This document shows, one piece after another, positions 1 to 7,844 of a stretch of DNA of 64,000 nucleotides. This DNA is from Cupriavidus oxalaticus (GTDB taxonomy: Bacteria > Pseudomonadota > Gammaproteobacteria > Burkholderiales > Burkholderiaceae), in assembly GCF_016894385.1 (NCBI RefSeq), contig NZ_CP069812.1:744001-808000 (forward strand). Direction: 5' to 3'. The notes below the pieces were generated by a model. The model was not told the origin of the DNA, did not search any database, and saw only the letters and a program-made list of their open reading frames with translations. Numbering within the stretch: the first letter of the stretch is position 1; each line of letters begins with the position of its first letter. Position numbers and translations under genes: made by a program.

Positions 1-1013
1 AGGGCACCACCTTTACCGTGCACCTGCCGCTGACCACGGCCATCACGCAAGTGCTGGTGTTCTCGCTGGGCGCGCGCCGCTATGCGGTGCCCAGCGGCAT
101 GATCGACCAGGTGCAGCAGCTGCGCGCGCCGGCGCTGGCGGAGGCCTACAACCAGGGACGCTTCGCGGCGGCCGGCGCGGAAGTGCCTTTCTTCTACTTC
201 GGTGCCCTGCTGGACGAGGGCAACGCCGTGGCGGCCGGCCACAAGTACTCGCCGGTGGTGCTGGTGCGCAGCGGCGCCGAACGTGTCGCCGTGCACGTGG
301 ACGAGGTGGTCGGCAACCGCGAAGTGGTGGTCAAGCACATCGGGCCGCACCTCGCGCGGCTGGAAGGCATTGCCGGCGCGACCACGCTCGGCGACGGCGA
401 GATCGTGTTGATCTACAACCCGGTGGTGCTGGCCCAGCGGCTGCTGCGCGAGCGCGGCCAGCCCGCGCCGCCGCAGATGGTTCCCGCGCAGTCCGCGCCG
501 CAGTTGGCGCAGCCAGTGGCCGAGCCGCTCGGCGCCGTCGCCGAACTGGCCGGCGACGGGAGTGCCGCGCCGGTGCGCGGGCTGGCGCTGCAGCCCACGG
601 TGATGGTGGTCGATGACTCGCTGACCGTGCGCAAGGCGACCCAGCGCCTGCTCGGCCGCGCCGGCTACCAGGTAGTGCTGGCGCGCGACGGCGTGGATGC
701 GCTCAAGCAACTGCAGGACGTGATGCCGGATGCGATGCTGGTGGACATCGAGATGCCGAACATGGACGGCTTCGACCTGACCCGCAACGTGCGTTCCGAC
801 TCGCGCACGGCGCATATGCCGCTGGTGATGATTACCTCGCGCACGGCGGAGAAGCATCGCCGCTATGCGGAGGAAATCGGCGTCAACGTCTACCTCGGCA
901 AGCCGTATAACGAGGACCAGCTGCTGGCCACGCTGCAGCGCCTGCTGGGCGAGCGCGCGGCGGGAACGGCGGCATCGGTGGCGCAGATGCTGGGCGAGGG
1001 GCCAGCGGCCTGA
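1..1013 (+). CDS. CheA-type hybrid histidine kinase, ChpA/PilL-like, 3' end only
   Basis: The reading frame enters from before the window (first full codon at 3) and ends with TGA at 1011-1013. The visible 336 residues begin in the last part of the kinase ATP-binding domain (GTTFTVHLPL). A CheW-like regulatory domain follows (about residues 15-150, with VVGNREVVVK and GATTLGDG). After a proline/alanine linker comes a C-terminal receiver domain (VMVVDDSLTVRK, with the phospho-acceptor Asp in LVDIEMPNMDG and the conserved Lys in YLGKPY). A receiver at the C-terminus of CheA is typical of ChpA/PilL proteins, which control type IV pilus twitching. That pathway assignment is inferred because the upstream pil genes are outside the window. 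Confidence 0.88.
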   Translation, partial: GTTFTVHLPLTTAITQVLVFSLGARRYAVPSGMIDQVQQLRAPALAEAYNQGRFAAAGAEVPFFYFGALLDEGNAVAAGHKYSPVVLVRSGAERVAVHVDEVVGNREVVVKHIGPHLARLEGIAGATTLGDGEIVLIYNPVVLAQRLLRERGQPAPPQMVPAQSAPQLAQPVAEPLGAVAELAGDGSAAPVRGLALQPTVMVVDDSLTVRKATQRLLGRAGYQVVLARDGVDALKQLQDVMPDAMLVDIEMPNMDGFDLTRNVRSDSRTAHMPLVMITSRTAEKHRRYAEEIGVNVYLGKPYNEDQLLATLQRLLGERAAGTAASVAQMLGEGPAA

Positions 1014-1014
1014 C

Positions 1015-1144
1015 GGTTTGCTCCCCTCTCCCGCGTGCGGGAGAGGGGCCGGGGGAGAGGGCGGGCGCAGGCATACCGACTCGCTTCACTTCGTCGATGC
1101 TCCGGCCCTCACCCCAACCCTCTCCCGCAAGCGGGCGAGGGAGA
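1015..1144. repeat. REP-like bounded intergenic element, copy A
   Basis: Starts one base after the stop codon of the CheA-like gene with GGTTTGCTCCCCTCTCCCGC, which folds with the following GCGGGAGAGGGG. A middle part contains GCTTCACTTCGT, and a second hairpin near 1102-1144 is built from CTCTCCCGC and GCGGGCGAGGG. Copies B (4521-4660) and C (40861-41015) share the ends. The hairpin directly behind a stop codon could act as a terminator or protect the 3' end; that is inference. Confidence 0.75.
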
Positions 1145-1176
1145 CCCCCGGCAGCCGCTCGGCTGCCTGCAGACAA

Positions 1177-1207
1177 GAAAAAGCGCGGCGTCGCGAGACG
1201 CCGCGCT
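1177..1207 (-). terminator. Rho-independent terminator
   Basis: A perfect 11-bp stem (1182-1192 with 1197-1207) and a four-base loop are followed, on the minus strand, by a T run (the A run at 1177-1182). It lies about 50 bases beyond the stop of the minus-strand gene at 1255-2064 and is well placed to end it. Confidence 0.8.
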
Positions 1208-1254
1208 GTTCCTCTCCTCCGACAACGCCGCGTTGCGGCGCTGCCACCCTGAAC

Positions 1255-2064
1255 CTACCAGCGCATCTGGTTGTTGCGCCCGCCGGTGCTTACCGTGGCC
1301 GTCTTGGTCCGGCCCTGGTAAGTCGCCCGCACGTTGTACGTGCCACTCGGCGCCTTCAGCAGGCAGCGCGGCCCGTCGGCGACAAAGCTCGCCACTTCCT
1401 TGTTGCCGCGCATCAGCTTGACGTCGACATCCGACAGGTACTCGCCGCGCGCGCCCTGCGTAAAGAGCAGGCTCATGTTGTAGTTGCGTGCCAGGCTTTG
1501 CAGCGCAACCTGTTCATCCTCGGCAACGCCGCCGCAGATGTAGGTCACCGGCCCCGCGGTACGCTGCACCATCGCGTCACGTGGAGGCGGAGGCGGCGGC
1601 GTGGTCAGCGGCGGGCGTGGCTGGGCCGCGGTCGGCGGCGGAGCGGGCGCGGCGGGAACGGCACCGCCCGGTGCCGGGGCAGGCGACGCCGTTGGCGGTG
1701 GCGCTGCAGTGCCCGGTGCCGGTGCAGGTGGCGCAGGCTGGGCAACCGGCGGCGGCATGGTGCTGGGCGGCTGCGTCGCGGGCGCGGTCACGCCCGGCGT
1801 TGGTGCGATGGCGCCGGCCGGCGCAGGGGCGGCCGGTGCCGGAGCAGTCGCTGCCGGCGCTGGCGCAGGCATGGCGGGCGCCGGTGCCGGCGTGGCTTCG
1901 ACCACGGGTGCCTGGGCATGGCTGGCAGCCGGAACAAGGGCCAGCAGCGCGACCACGCCGGCGCTGAGCGCGATCACAAGGCGCTTGACGCGAGTGCGGC
2001 GTGCGAGCCGCGCTTCGACGCGCTCTAGTGACTGGGTCGGGGCAAACGGGGGCAGGTGCGGCAT
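1255..2064 (-). CDS. Exported Pro/Ala-rich protein with C-terminal beta-sandwich-like domain
   Basis: 269 residues. The start is supported by AAGGAGG seven bases upstream. The N-terminus is a basic, cytosolic-looking stretch followed by a hydrophobic segment ending in SHAQA at about residues 28-51, so it is either a signal peptide with a long n-region or a membrane anchor. Residues about 52-160 are a low-complexity Pro/Ala linker. The C-terminal 100 residues (from about VTYICGG) look like a small folded module with LKAPSGTYNVRATYQGR, reminiscent of carboxypeptidase regulatory-like domains that decorate envelope proteins. The family was not recognised. An envelope location is inferred; the function is unknown. 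It is a single gene with its own terminator. Confidence 0.7.
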   Translation of the reverse strand: MPHLPPFAPTQSLERVEARLARRTRVKRLVIALSAGVVALLALVPAASHAQAPVVEATPAPAPAMPAPAPAATAPAPAAPAPAGAIAPTPGVTAPATQPPSTMPPPVAQPAPPAPAPGTAAPPPTASPAPAPGGAVPAAPAPPPTAAQPRPPLTTPPPPPPRDAMVQRTAGPVTYICGGVAEDEQVALQSLARNYNMSLLFTQGARGEYLSDVDVKLMRGNKEVASFVADGPRCLLKAPSGTYNVRATYQGRTKTATVSTGGRNNQMRW

Positions 2065-2254
2065 CGTGGCCTCCTTGGCGGACTTCAGGATTCACATGCC
2101 CGGAGGACCCCGTGTGGATCACTCCGGGTGTCTTCCTTTCCATGCTAGGGCGCAGGCCAGGACCACACTGCCGGGTTTGGTCCTACATCGGCGTCAGCGA
2201 ACGGCGCGTCGTCGCCGCACGAGCGGTGCGCCAGCCACTTGCTCGGATCCCATG

Positions 2255-2288
2255 AAAAACGGCGCTTTCCTTGCCGGAAAGCGCCGTT
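2255..2288 (-). terminator. Rho-independent terminator of the SDR/MFS unit
   Basis: Inverted arms AACGGCGCTTTCC (2258-2270) and GGAAAGCGCCGTT (2276-2288) with a five-base loop. On the minus strand they are followed by TTTTT. It lies 25 bases after the stop of the MFS gene. Confidence 0.85.
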
Positions 2289-2312
2289 GCCGGCCACCCG
2301 CGAAGCGCTTGC

Positions 2313-3620
2313 CTACCTGCGGCTCACCAGCCGCGCCGGGACCGACAGCGTCAGCGCCGCACCCACCACCAGGCACGCGGCCAGCAGGTACATGCCAGAG
2401 TCCGTGCTCCGGGTCAGGTCCTTGAGCCAGCCCACCGCATATGGGCTGAGAAAGCCGGCGAGGTTGCCCAGCGAGTTGATCAGCGCAATGCCGGCTGCCG
2501 CGCCGGTGCCGGCCAGGAACGACGTGGGCAGGCTCCAGAACAGCGGCAACGTGGTCAGGATGCCGATGGTGGCCAGGGTCAGCGCGAACATGGCCAGCGT
2601 GGTATCGGTGGCCCAATGCACCGACAGCAGCAGGCCGAGCGAGCCGAGCAGCGCCGGGATCGCGATATGCCAGCGCCGTTCGCCGCTGCGGTCGGCGCTG
2701 TACGCCACCAGCACCATGCCGATCACCGCGCAGCCATACGGGATCGCGGTCAGCAGGCCGATGTCGAGCGCGCTCTTCACGCCGGTCTGCCTGATGATGG
2801 TCGGCAGCCAGAAGCTGACACCGTACAGGCCCATGACGAAGCAGAAGTAGATCGCGCTCATCAGCCAGACGCGCGGGCTGAACATCACGGTGCGGATCGG
2901 CGGGTCTTCCTTGTGCGCGTCTTCGGCGGCGATATTGCGCTCGAGCAGCGCCTTTTCCCCGGCCGTGAGCCACCTGGCGTGCGCGATGCGGTCGTCCAGG
3001 TAGGCCAGTACCCACAGCCCCACCAGGATCGACGGCACACCTTCCAGCAGGAACATCCACTGCCAGCCCGCCCAGCCGTTGTGGCCGTCGAACGACTGCA
3101 TGATCCACCCCGACAGCGGGCCGCCGATCACGCCCGCCAGCGCCACCGCGGTCATGAAGAAGGTGGTGGTGCGCCCGCGCCGGTTGGCCGGATACCAGTA
3201 GGTCAGGTACAGGATGATGCCGGGGAAGAAGCCGGCCTCGGCAATGCCCAGCAGGAAGCGCAGCACGTAGAACATGGTCGGCGTGGTGACGAACATCATC
3301 GCCGCCGAGATCGCGCCCCAGGTGATCATGATGCGCGCGATCCAGATGCGCGCGCCCACCCTGTGCAGGATCACGTTGCTGGGCACTTCGAACAGGAAGT
3401 AGCCGACGAAGAAGATGCCAGCGCCCAGCCCATAGACGGTCTCGCTGAACTGCAGGTCGTTGAGCATCTGCAGCTTGGCAAAGCCCACGTTGACGCGGTC
3501 CAGGTAGGCGACCACGTAGCACAGCAGCAGGAAGGGCACCAGGCGCCAGCTCACCTTGCGGTAGGTGGCGTCTTCAAAGGCGGCGTCGCCGATGCCGGGA
3601 TTCACTGCGGTCGTTGTCAT
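2313..3620 (-). CDS. MFS transporter, anion:cation symporter (ACS) family
   Basis: 435 residues with about twelve hydrophobic segments. The N-terminal part (LDRVNVGFAKLQM and GYFLFEVPSNVILHRVGAR) matches the ACS family signature of permeases for organic acids such as galactonate, phthalate or tartrate. The ATG has AGGAGA upstream. It is the last gene of a minus-strand series with an SDR oxidoreductase 90 bases upstream and an aldehyde dehydrogenase beyond that, followed by a good terminator. The context suggests uptake of a carboxylated substrate that the two dehydrogenases then oxidise. The substrate itself cannot be read from the sequence. Confidence 0.88.
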   Translation of the reverse strand: MTTTAVNPGIGDAAFEDATYRKVSWRLVPFLLLCYVVAYLDRVNVGFAKLQMLNDLQFSETVYGLGAGIFFVGYFLFEVPSNVILHRVGARIWIARIMITWGAISAAMMFVTTPTMFYVLRFLLGIAEAGFFPGIILYLTYWYPANRRGRTTTFFMTAVALAGVIGGPLSGWIMQSFDGHNGWAGWQWMFLLEGVPSILVGLWVLAYLDDRIAHARWLTAGEKALLERNIAAEDAHKEDPPIRTVMFSPRVWLMSAIYFCFVMGLYGVSFWLPTIIRQTGVKSALDIGLLTAIPYGCAVIGMVLVAYSADRSGERRWHIAIPALLGSLGLLLSVHWATDTTLAMFALTLATIGILTTLPLFWSLPTSFLAGTGAAAGIALINSLGNLAGFLSPYAVGWLKDLTRSTDSGMYLLAACLVVGAALTLSVPARLVSRR

Positions 3621-3654
3621 GCCGTCTCCTGAGGATGGTTGCGTTCTTGCGACG

Positions 3655-3681
3655 GGGTACAGCGGGTACAGCGGGTACAGC
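3655..3681. repeat. Short tandem repeat, 9 bp x 3
   Basis: Three exact copies of GGGTACAGC lie between the SDR stop and the MFS start, flanked by two TTGCGAC words (around 3647 and 3685). They could arise by replication slippage. No function is evident. Confidence 0.7.
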
Positions 3682-3710
3682 GACGTTGCGACAAGGAAAT
3701 TTCCGCGGGC

Positions 3711-4469
3711 TCAGACACAGCGCCCGCCGTCGACTTCGATGCAGGTGCCGGTGATGAAGGCGGCTTCGTCGGAAGCCAGGTACAGGCAGGCATTGGCCAC
3801 GTCCTGCGGGGTCGACATGCGCCCCATCGGGATGGTGGCGAGGAACTTCGCGCGGTTCTCGGGCGTGTCGGGCATGCCCATGAATTCTTCGAGCAGCGCG
3901 GTGGCCCCGATCACCGGGTTGACGCAGTTGACGCGGATATTGTCCTTGCCCAGTTCCGCCGCCATCGCCTTGCTGGCGGTGATGACCGCGCCCTTGCTGC
4001 CGTTGTACCAGACGAGTCCGGGACGCGGGCGGATGCCGGCGGTGGAGGCAATGTTGACGAACGCGCCGCCGCCGCGCTGGCGGAAGTGCGGGATAAAGGC
4101 GCGCGCCGACCAGTAGATGCTCTTGACGTTGACCGCGTAGACGCGGTCGAACTCTTCCTCGGTGATGTCGAGGATGGGCTTGTTGCGATGCGTGGTGCCG
4201 GCGTTGTTGACGACGACATGCACGTCGCCGAAGGCGGCCAGCGCGGCCTCGCGCATGGCCTCGGTATCGTCGCCGCGCGAGACGTCGGCGCGCACCGCGC
4301 GCGCCTGGCCGCCGGCCTCGCGGATCGCCGCGGCAACGCGCTCGGCGGCGTCTTCGCGCAGGTCGGCCACCAGCACGCTGGCGCCCTCGCGCGCGAAGGT
4401 GCGGGCGATGCCTTCGCCGAAGCCGGAACCGCCGCCGGTGACGATCGCTACCTTGTTGGCCAGTCTCAT
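3711..4469 (-). CDS. SDR family NAD(P)-dependent oxidoreductase
   Basis: 252 residues from the ATG at 4469, chosen because AAAGGAG lies seven bases upstream. The reading frame stays open further upstream only through the REP-like repeat. It is a classical short-chain dehydrogenase. The cofactor motif TGGGSGFGEG follows the first beta strand. NNAG is at about residue 90. The catalytic Ser lies in NIASTAG, and Tyr and Lys lie in WYNGSKGA. A C-terminal DGGRCV ends the fold. The length is the family norm. It sits between a membrane-protein/ALDH pair and the ACS-family carrier, so it probably oxidises a hydroxyl group in the same catabolic route. Substrate not identifiable. Confidence 0.9.
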   Translation of the reverse strand: MRLANKVAIVTGGGSGFGEGIARTFAREGASVLVADLREDAAERVAAAIREAGGQARAVRADVSRGDDTEAMREAALAAFGDVHVVVNNAGTTHRNKPILDITEEEFDRVYAVNVKSIYWSARAFIPHFRQRGGGAFVNIASTAGIRPRPGLVWYNGSKGAVITASKAMAAELGKDNIRVNCVNPVIGATALLEEFMGMPDTPENRAKFLATIPMGRMSTPQDVANACLYLASDEAAFITGTCIEVDGGRCV

Positions 4470-4520
4470 TGGTTGTCTCCTTTGTGTTGTGGTTATTGCT
4501 ACGGCATTTGAACGTCTGCC

Positions 4521-4660
4521 GGTTTGCTCCCCTCTCCCGCTTGCGGGAGAGGGGCCGGGGGAGAGGGCGGGCGGTGGCAATAGCGAAGCGCTTCACTTCG
4601 TGGATACTCCGGCCCTCACCCCCACCCCTCTCCCGCGGGCTGGAGAGGGGAGCGTTTGCC
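4521..4660. repeat. REP-like bounded intergenic element, copy B
   Basis: Begins GGTTTGCTCCCCTCTCCCGC, like copy A, and shares the middle words GCTTCACTTCGT and CCGGCCCTCACCCC. It ends with a second hairpin (CCCTCTCCCGC ... GGAGAGGGGAGCG). It fills most of the gap between the SDR gene and the 80-aa membrane-protein gene, so it may separate the two parts of the minus-strand gene series. Confidence 0.75.
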
Positions 4661-4715
4661 AGGGGCGGCAGTACTGCTGAGGCGCCGTCAGTGGGCAGGC
4701 GCTACATGCGTGCCC

Positions 4716-4958
4716 TCAATGCGAAAACGGCCCCCGTCCCCGCAGCGCATTCGCGACCATCATCACCGCCAGCAAGAAGGGCAGCGCCACATACAGGCAC
4801 CAGTGCACGCGATCGCCCATGACGTCGCCCCACTTGCGCTTGAACACCTGCAGCCGCGGCATGCCGGAGGGATTGGTGGCGCGCTTGTTCCGCACATGCC
4901 AGGCCATCCAGAAAAAGAAGATGGCAAAGGCGACGGAAAGGAAATTGATGTTACCCAT
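4716..4958 (-). CDS. Small two-helix inner-membrane protein
   Basis: 80 residues. One hydrophobic segment is at about residues 4-20 (FLSVAFAIFFFWMAWHV) and a second at about 51-68 (WCLYVALPFLLAVMMVANAL), joined by a basic loop (RNKRATNP, FKRKWGD). The start codon overlaps the end of the upstream aldehyde dehydrogenase gene by eight bases (ATGGGTAA), so the two are probably translationally coupled. I do not recognise a family. The tight coupling suggests a role linked to the dehydrogenase, such as a membrane partner, but nothing in the sequence proves this. Confidence 0.75.
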   Translation of the reverse strand: MGNINFLSVAFAIFFFWMAWHVRNKRATNPSGMPRLQVFKRKWGDVMGDRVHWCLYVALPFLLAVMMVANALRGRGPFSH

Positions 4959-6387
4959 GTTGGATGGCGATGGTTTTCAGTGTGGTGAATCCGTACAGGG
5001 CCTCGAAGCCCTTCTCGCGGCCGTAGCCGGACTGGCCGGTGCCGCCGAAGGGCAGCTCCACGCCGCCGCCGGCGCCGTAGTTGTTGATAAAGACCTGGCC
5101 CGCGCGCAGCTTGTGCGCCAGGCGCAGCTGGCGTCCGCCGTCGCGGGTCCAGACGCCGGCAACCAGGCCGTAGGGCGTGCCGTTGGCCAGCGCGACGGCT
5201 TCGGCCTCGGTGTCGAAGGGCATGGCCGCCAGCAGCGGGCCGAACACTTCTTCCTGTGCCAGCCGGTGCGCGGGCGGGACATCGCGGAACAGCATCGGCA
5301 CCTGGTAGTAGCCGGCCTCGGGCGCCTCGGCCACGATCTGGCCCTGCGCCATGACCGCCACGCCGGCGTGCTGCGCGTCGGAGACGAAGTCCCACACGCG
5401 CTGCTGCTGCTTGCGGCTGATCAGCGGGCCGCATTCGAGGTCGAGTTCGGCCGGGCCCACGCGCAGCGACTCGAACACCGAGGCAATCCGGTCGAGCAGC
5501 GCGTTATAGACCGGGCGCTCCACCAGCAGGCGGCTGCCGGCCGAGCAGGTCTGGCCGGCGTTCTGCACGATGCCGTTGACCACCACCGGCACCAGCGCAT
5601 CGATGTCGGCATCGGCAAACACGATCTGCGGCGACTTGCCGCCCAGTTCCAGCGTGACCGGCACATGGTTCTCGGCGGCCAGTTGCGACACCAGCTTGCC
5701 CGTCTGCGGCGAGCCGGTGAACGAGATGTGGTTGATGCCGGGATGGCGCGCCAGCGCGGCGCCGGCCTCGTGGCCGTAGCCGGTGATGATATTGAGCGCG
5801 CCTTCGGGCAGGCCGGCCTCGGCGGCGATCTCGGCCACGCGCAGCAGCGACAGGCAGGCGTCCTCGGCCGGCTTGACCACGCAGGCATTGCCGGCGGCCA
5901 GCGCCGCGCCCACGCTGCGGCCGAAGATCTGCAGCGGGTAGTTCCACGGGATGATGTGGCCGGTCACGCCGTGCGGCTCGCGCACCGTCAGCACGGTGTA
6001 GCCGGGGTTGTAGGGAATGGTCTGGCCGTGCAGCTTGTCGACCGCGCCGGCGTAGAACTCGAAGTAGCGCGCCACGGCGCGGGCATCGGCGCGGGCCTGG
6101 CGCAGCGGCTTGCCGGTATCGCGCGCTTCCAGCGCGGCCAGATCCTCTTCATGGGCCATCAGTGCCACGGCAACGCGGTTGAGCAGGCGCACGCGCTCGG
6201 CCGGGGCCATCTGGCCCCAGGCGCCGTCGGCGGCCTGGCGCGCGGCGTGGACCGCGACATTGATGTCGGTGGCGTTGCCGCGGGCGATCTCGGCGAAGGG
6301 CTCGCCGTTGGACGGGTCGAACACCTTGATGCGCAGGCCGTTGTCCGGCGCGATCAGGCGGTTGGCGACAAAGTGCTGGGCATGCAT
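4951..6387 (-). CDS. NAD(P)-dependent aldehyde dehydrogenase
   Basis: 478 residues, a normal length for the superfamily. Visible hallmarks are [10 protein letters not shown] (cofactor loop), the [11 protein letters not shown]ossmann loop, the general-base Glu in [11 protein letters not shown], the catalytic Cys in [11 protein letters not shown], and EEVFGPLL with [27 protein letters not shown] near the C-terminus. It is the promoter-proximal gene of the minus-strand catabolic series, overlapping the 80-aa membrane-protein gene and followed further on by SDR and MFS genes. A broad aldehyde or semialdehyde substrate is likely; betaine-aldehyde-like or gamma-aminobutyraldehyde-like activity cannot be separated by reading. 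Confidence 0.93.
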   Translation of the reverse strand: MHAQHFVANRLIAPDNGLRIKVFDPSNGEPFAEIARGNATDINVAVHAARQAADGAWGQMAPAERVRLLNRVAVALMAHEEDLAALEARDTGKPLRQARADARAVARYFEFYAGAVDKLHGQTIPYNPGYTVLTVREPHGVTGHIIPWNYPLQIFGRSVGAALAAGNACVVKPAEDACLSLLRVAEIAAEAGLPEGALNIITGYGHEAGAALARHPGINHISFTGSPQTGKLVSQLAAENHVPVTLELGGKSPQIVFADADIDALVPVVVNGIVQNAGQTCSAGSRLLVERPVYNALLDRIASVFESLRVGPAELDLECGPLISRKQQQRVWDFVSDAQHAGVAVMAQGQIVAEAPEAGYYQVPMLFRDVPPAHRLAQEEVFGPLLAAMPFDTEAEAVALANGTPYGLVAGVWTRDGGRQLRLAHKLRAGQVFINNYGAGGGVELPFGGTGQSGYGREKGFEALYGFTTLKTIAIQHG

Positions 6388-6542
6388 GGGTGGCTCCGGG
6401 GCAGCACGAAGGCTGCGGCTATTCAGTGTCGGCTGAAGAATGCGCCATTATCGCGCACGCCGGCGCCGCTGCAACGCGTTGCAGCGCGCAGCCAGGCAGG
6501 AAGGGGCGATGGCTTGTCAGCAACCGGTCAGGCGCAAGCCGC

Positions 6543-6548
6543 TATAAT
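6543..6548 (+). promoter_or_regulatory. Probable -10 element of ppa
   Basis: Perfect TATAAT followed by GCC, 42 bases before the ppa start. No good -35 hexamer is found at 16-18 bases upstream. Confidence 0.45.
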
Positions 6549-6590
6549 GCCCGCCATCCGACAACACAGCGCAGGCATCTGGAGAACCGC

Positions 6591-7118
6591 ATGAGCTTCA
6601 ACCTCGTCACCCCGGGCAAGGACATCCCCAACGATTTCAACGTCATCATCGAGATCTCGGCCCAGAGCGATCCGGTGAAGTACGAAGCCGATAAGGAAAC
6701 CGGCCTGTTGTTCGTGGACCGCTTTATCGGCACCGGCATGCGCTATCCGGCCAACTACGGCTACATCCCGCAGACGCTGTCGGGCGACGGCGACCCGGTG
6801 GACGTGCTGGTGCTGTCCCCGTTCCCGATCCTGGCCGGCGCGGTGGTGCGCTGCCGTGCACTCGGCATGCTGAAGATGACCGACGAGTCGGGCGTGGACG
6901 CCAAGCTGGTCGCCGTGCCGGTGGACAAGCTGTCGCCCGCCACCGCCTACATGAAGGGCCTGTCGGACGTGCCGCAGAACCAGCTGGACCAGATCAAGCA
7001 CTTCTTTGAGCACTACAAGGCACTGGAAGCCGGCAAGTGGGTCAAGGTCGAAGGCTGGGCCGGCATCGAGGAAGCCCACAAGGAAATCACCGACGGCGTG
7101 GCGAACTACAAGAAGTAA
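6591..7118 (+). CDS. ppa: Inorganic pyrophosphatase, family I
   Basis: 175 residues, the usual size for the hexameric bacterial enzyme that hydrolyses pyrophosphate to two phosphates and so drives biosynthetic reactions. The PROSITE-type metal-binding motif is visible as DGDPVDVLV (about residues 65-73), with KYEADKETG and [12 protein letters not shown] upstream and KVEGWAG near the end. The start ATG has GGAGA seven bases upstream; the longer open frame before it has no such site. A TATAAT box precedes it and a strong terminator follows, so the gene is probably transcribed alone. Confidence 0.97.
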   Translation: MSFNLVTPGKDIPNDFNVIIEISAQSDPVKYEADKETGLLFVDRFIGTGMRYPANYGYIPQTLSGDGDPVDVLVLSPFPILAGAVVRCRALGMLKMTDESGVDAKLVAVPVDKLSPATAYMKGLSDVPQNQLDQIKHFFEHYKALEAGKWVKVEGWAGIEEAHKEITDGVANYKK

Positions 7119-7137
7119 GCTGAACCGACGCTGAAGG

Positions 7138-7161
7138 AACCCCGCCGCGGCGGGGTTTTTT
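7138..7161 (+). terminator. Rho-independent terminator of ppa
   Basis: The perfect palindrome CCCCGCCGCGGCGGGG (7140-7155) is followed directly by TTTTTT, about 20 bases after the ppa stop codon. Confidence 0.92.
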
Positions 7162-7246
7162 GTTGCCTGTCGCTTGATGGCGGTTAGGACCCGCGCGTGC
7201 CGCTTGCGCTACGCTGGCTCCGTGTCGAACGAGAAGGAGAACCACC

Positions 7247-7831
7247 ATGAACCGCGCTACACAGCGCATCAAACCGATGCAGGGCCTGCCGGAAGTATCG
7301 TCACCATCGCGCCGCTATGACGGGCTTGCGGTGTGCTTCCATTGGGCGGTGTTCGTGCTGGTGGCGCTGGCGTGTGCCGCCATCGAACTGAAGGGCAATT
7401 TCGACAAGGGCACGCCGGCGCGCGCGCTGGCCATGGGCGTCCATGAATGGGCCGGGGCACTGGTGCTGGCGCTGGCGCTGCCGCGGCTGCTGTGGCGGCT
7501 GGTGCGCGGCGCACCGGCGCCCGAGCCCGGCGCGCGCTGGATGCGGCTGGCGGGCGAAGCCATGCACTGGGTGCTGTACCTGTTTATCCTGGCGCAGCCG
7601 CTGCTCGGACTGCTGGCGATGAATGCCGGCGGACACCTGCTGGCGCTGCCGTCGCTGGGAATCGAGGTGCCCGCGCTGGTGGCGGCGGACCCGGCGCTGA
7701 AGGGCACGGTCAAGGCCCTCCACGAAACGCTGGGGACCGCGTTCTACCTGGTCATCGGGCTGCATGCGATGGCTTCGCTGTTCCACCACTACATGCTGGG
7801 CGATAACACGCTGCGGCGCATGTGGCGCTGA
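7247..7831 (+). CDS. Cytochrome b561 family membrane protein
   Basis: 194 residues with four hydrophobic helices. Candidate axial haem ligands are His in CFHWAVF, in GVHEWAG, in MHWVLYLF, and in KALHETLG and GLHAMASLFHHY. This is the CybB-type pattern of di-haem b561 proteins that move electrons between quinol and other carriers in the inner membrane. AAGGAG lies nine bases before the start. The gene is single; the next gene converges on it with 13 bases between. A role as superoxide:quinone oxidoreductase has been proposed for E. coli CybB; whether that applies here is unknown. Confidence 0.88.
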   Translation: MNRATQRIKPMQGLPEVSSPSRRYDGLAVCFHWAVFVLVALACAAIELKGNFDKGTPARALAMGVHEWAGALVLALALPRLLWRLVRGAPAPEPGARWMRLAGEAMHWVLYLFILAQPLLGLLAMNAGGHLLALPSLGIEVPALVAADPALKGTVKALHETLGTAFYLVIGLHAMASLFHHYMLGDNTLRRMWR

Positions 7832-7844
7832 GCGCCACGGCGGC

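Noticed and set aside
865..2028. 387-residue plus-strand frame across the REP-like element and the Pro/Ala-rich gene
   Set aside because: Basic low-complexity translation through a repeat and a terminator; the minus-strand gene has a strong ribosome site and signal sequence.
4470..4580. N-terminal extension of the SDR protein
   Set aside because: The added residues are translated from the REP-like repeat. The ATG at 4469 has a strong ribosome site and begins the Rossmann fold.
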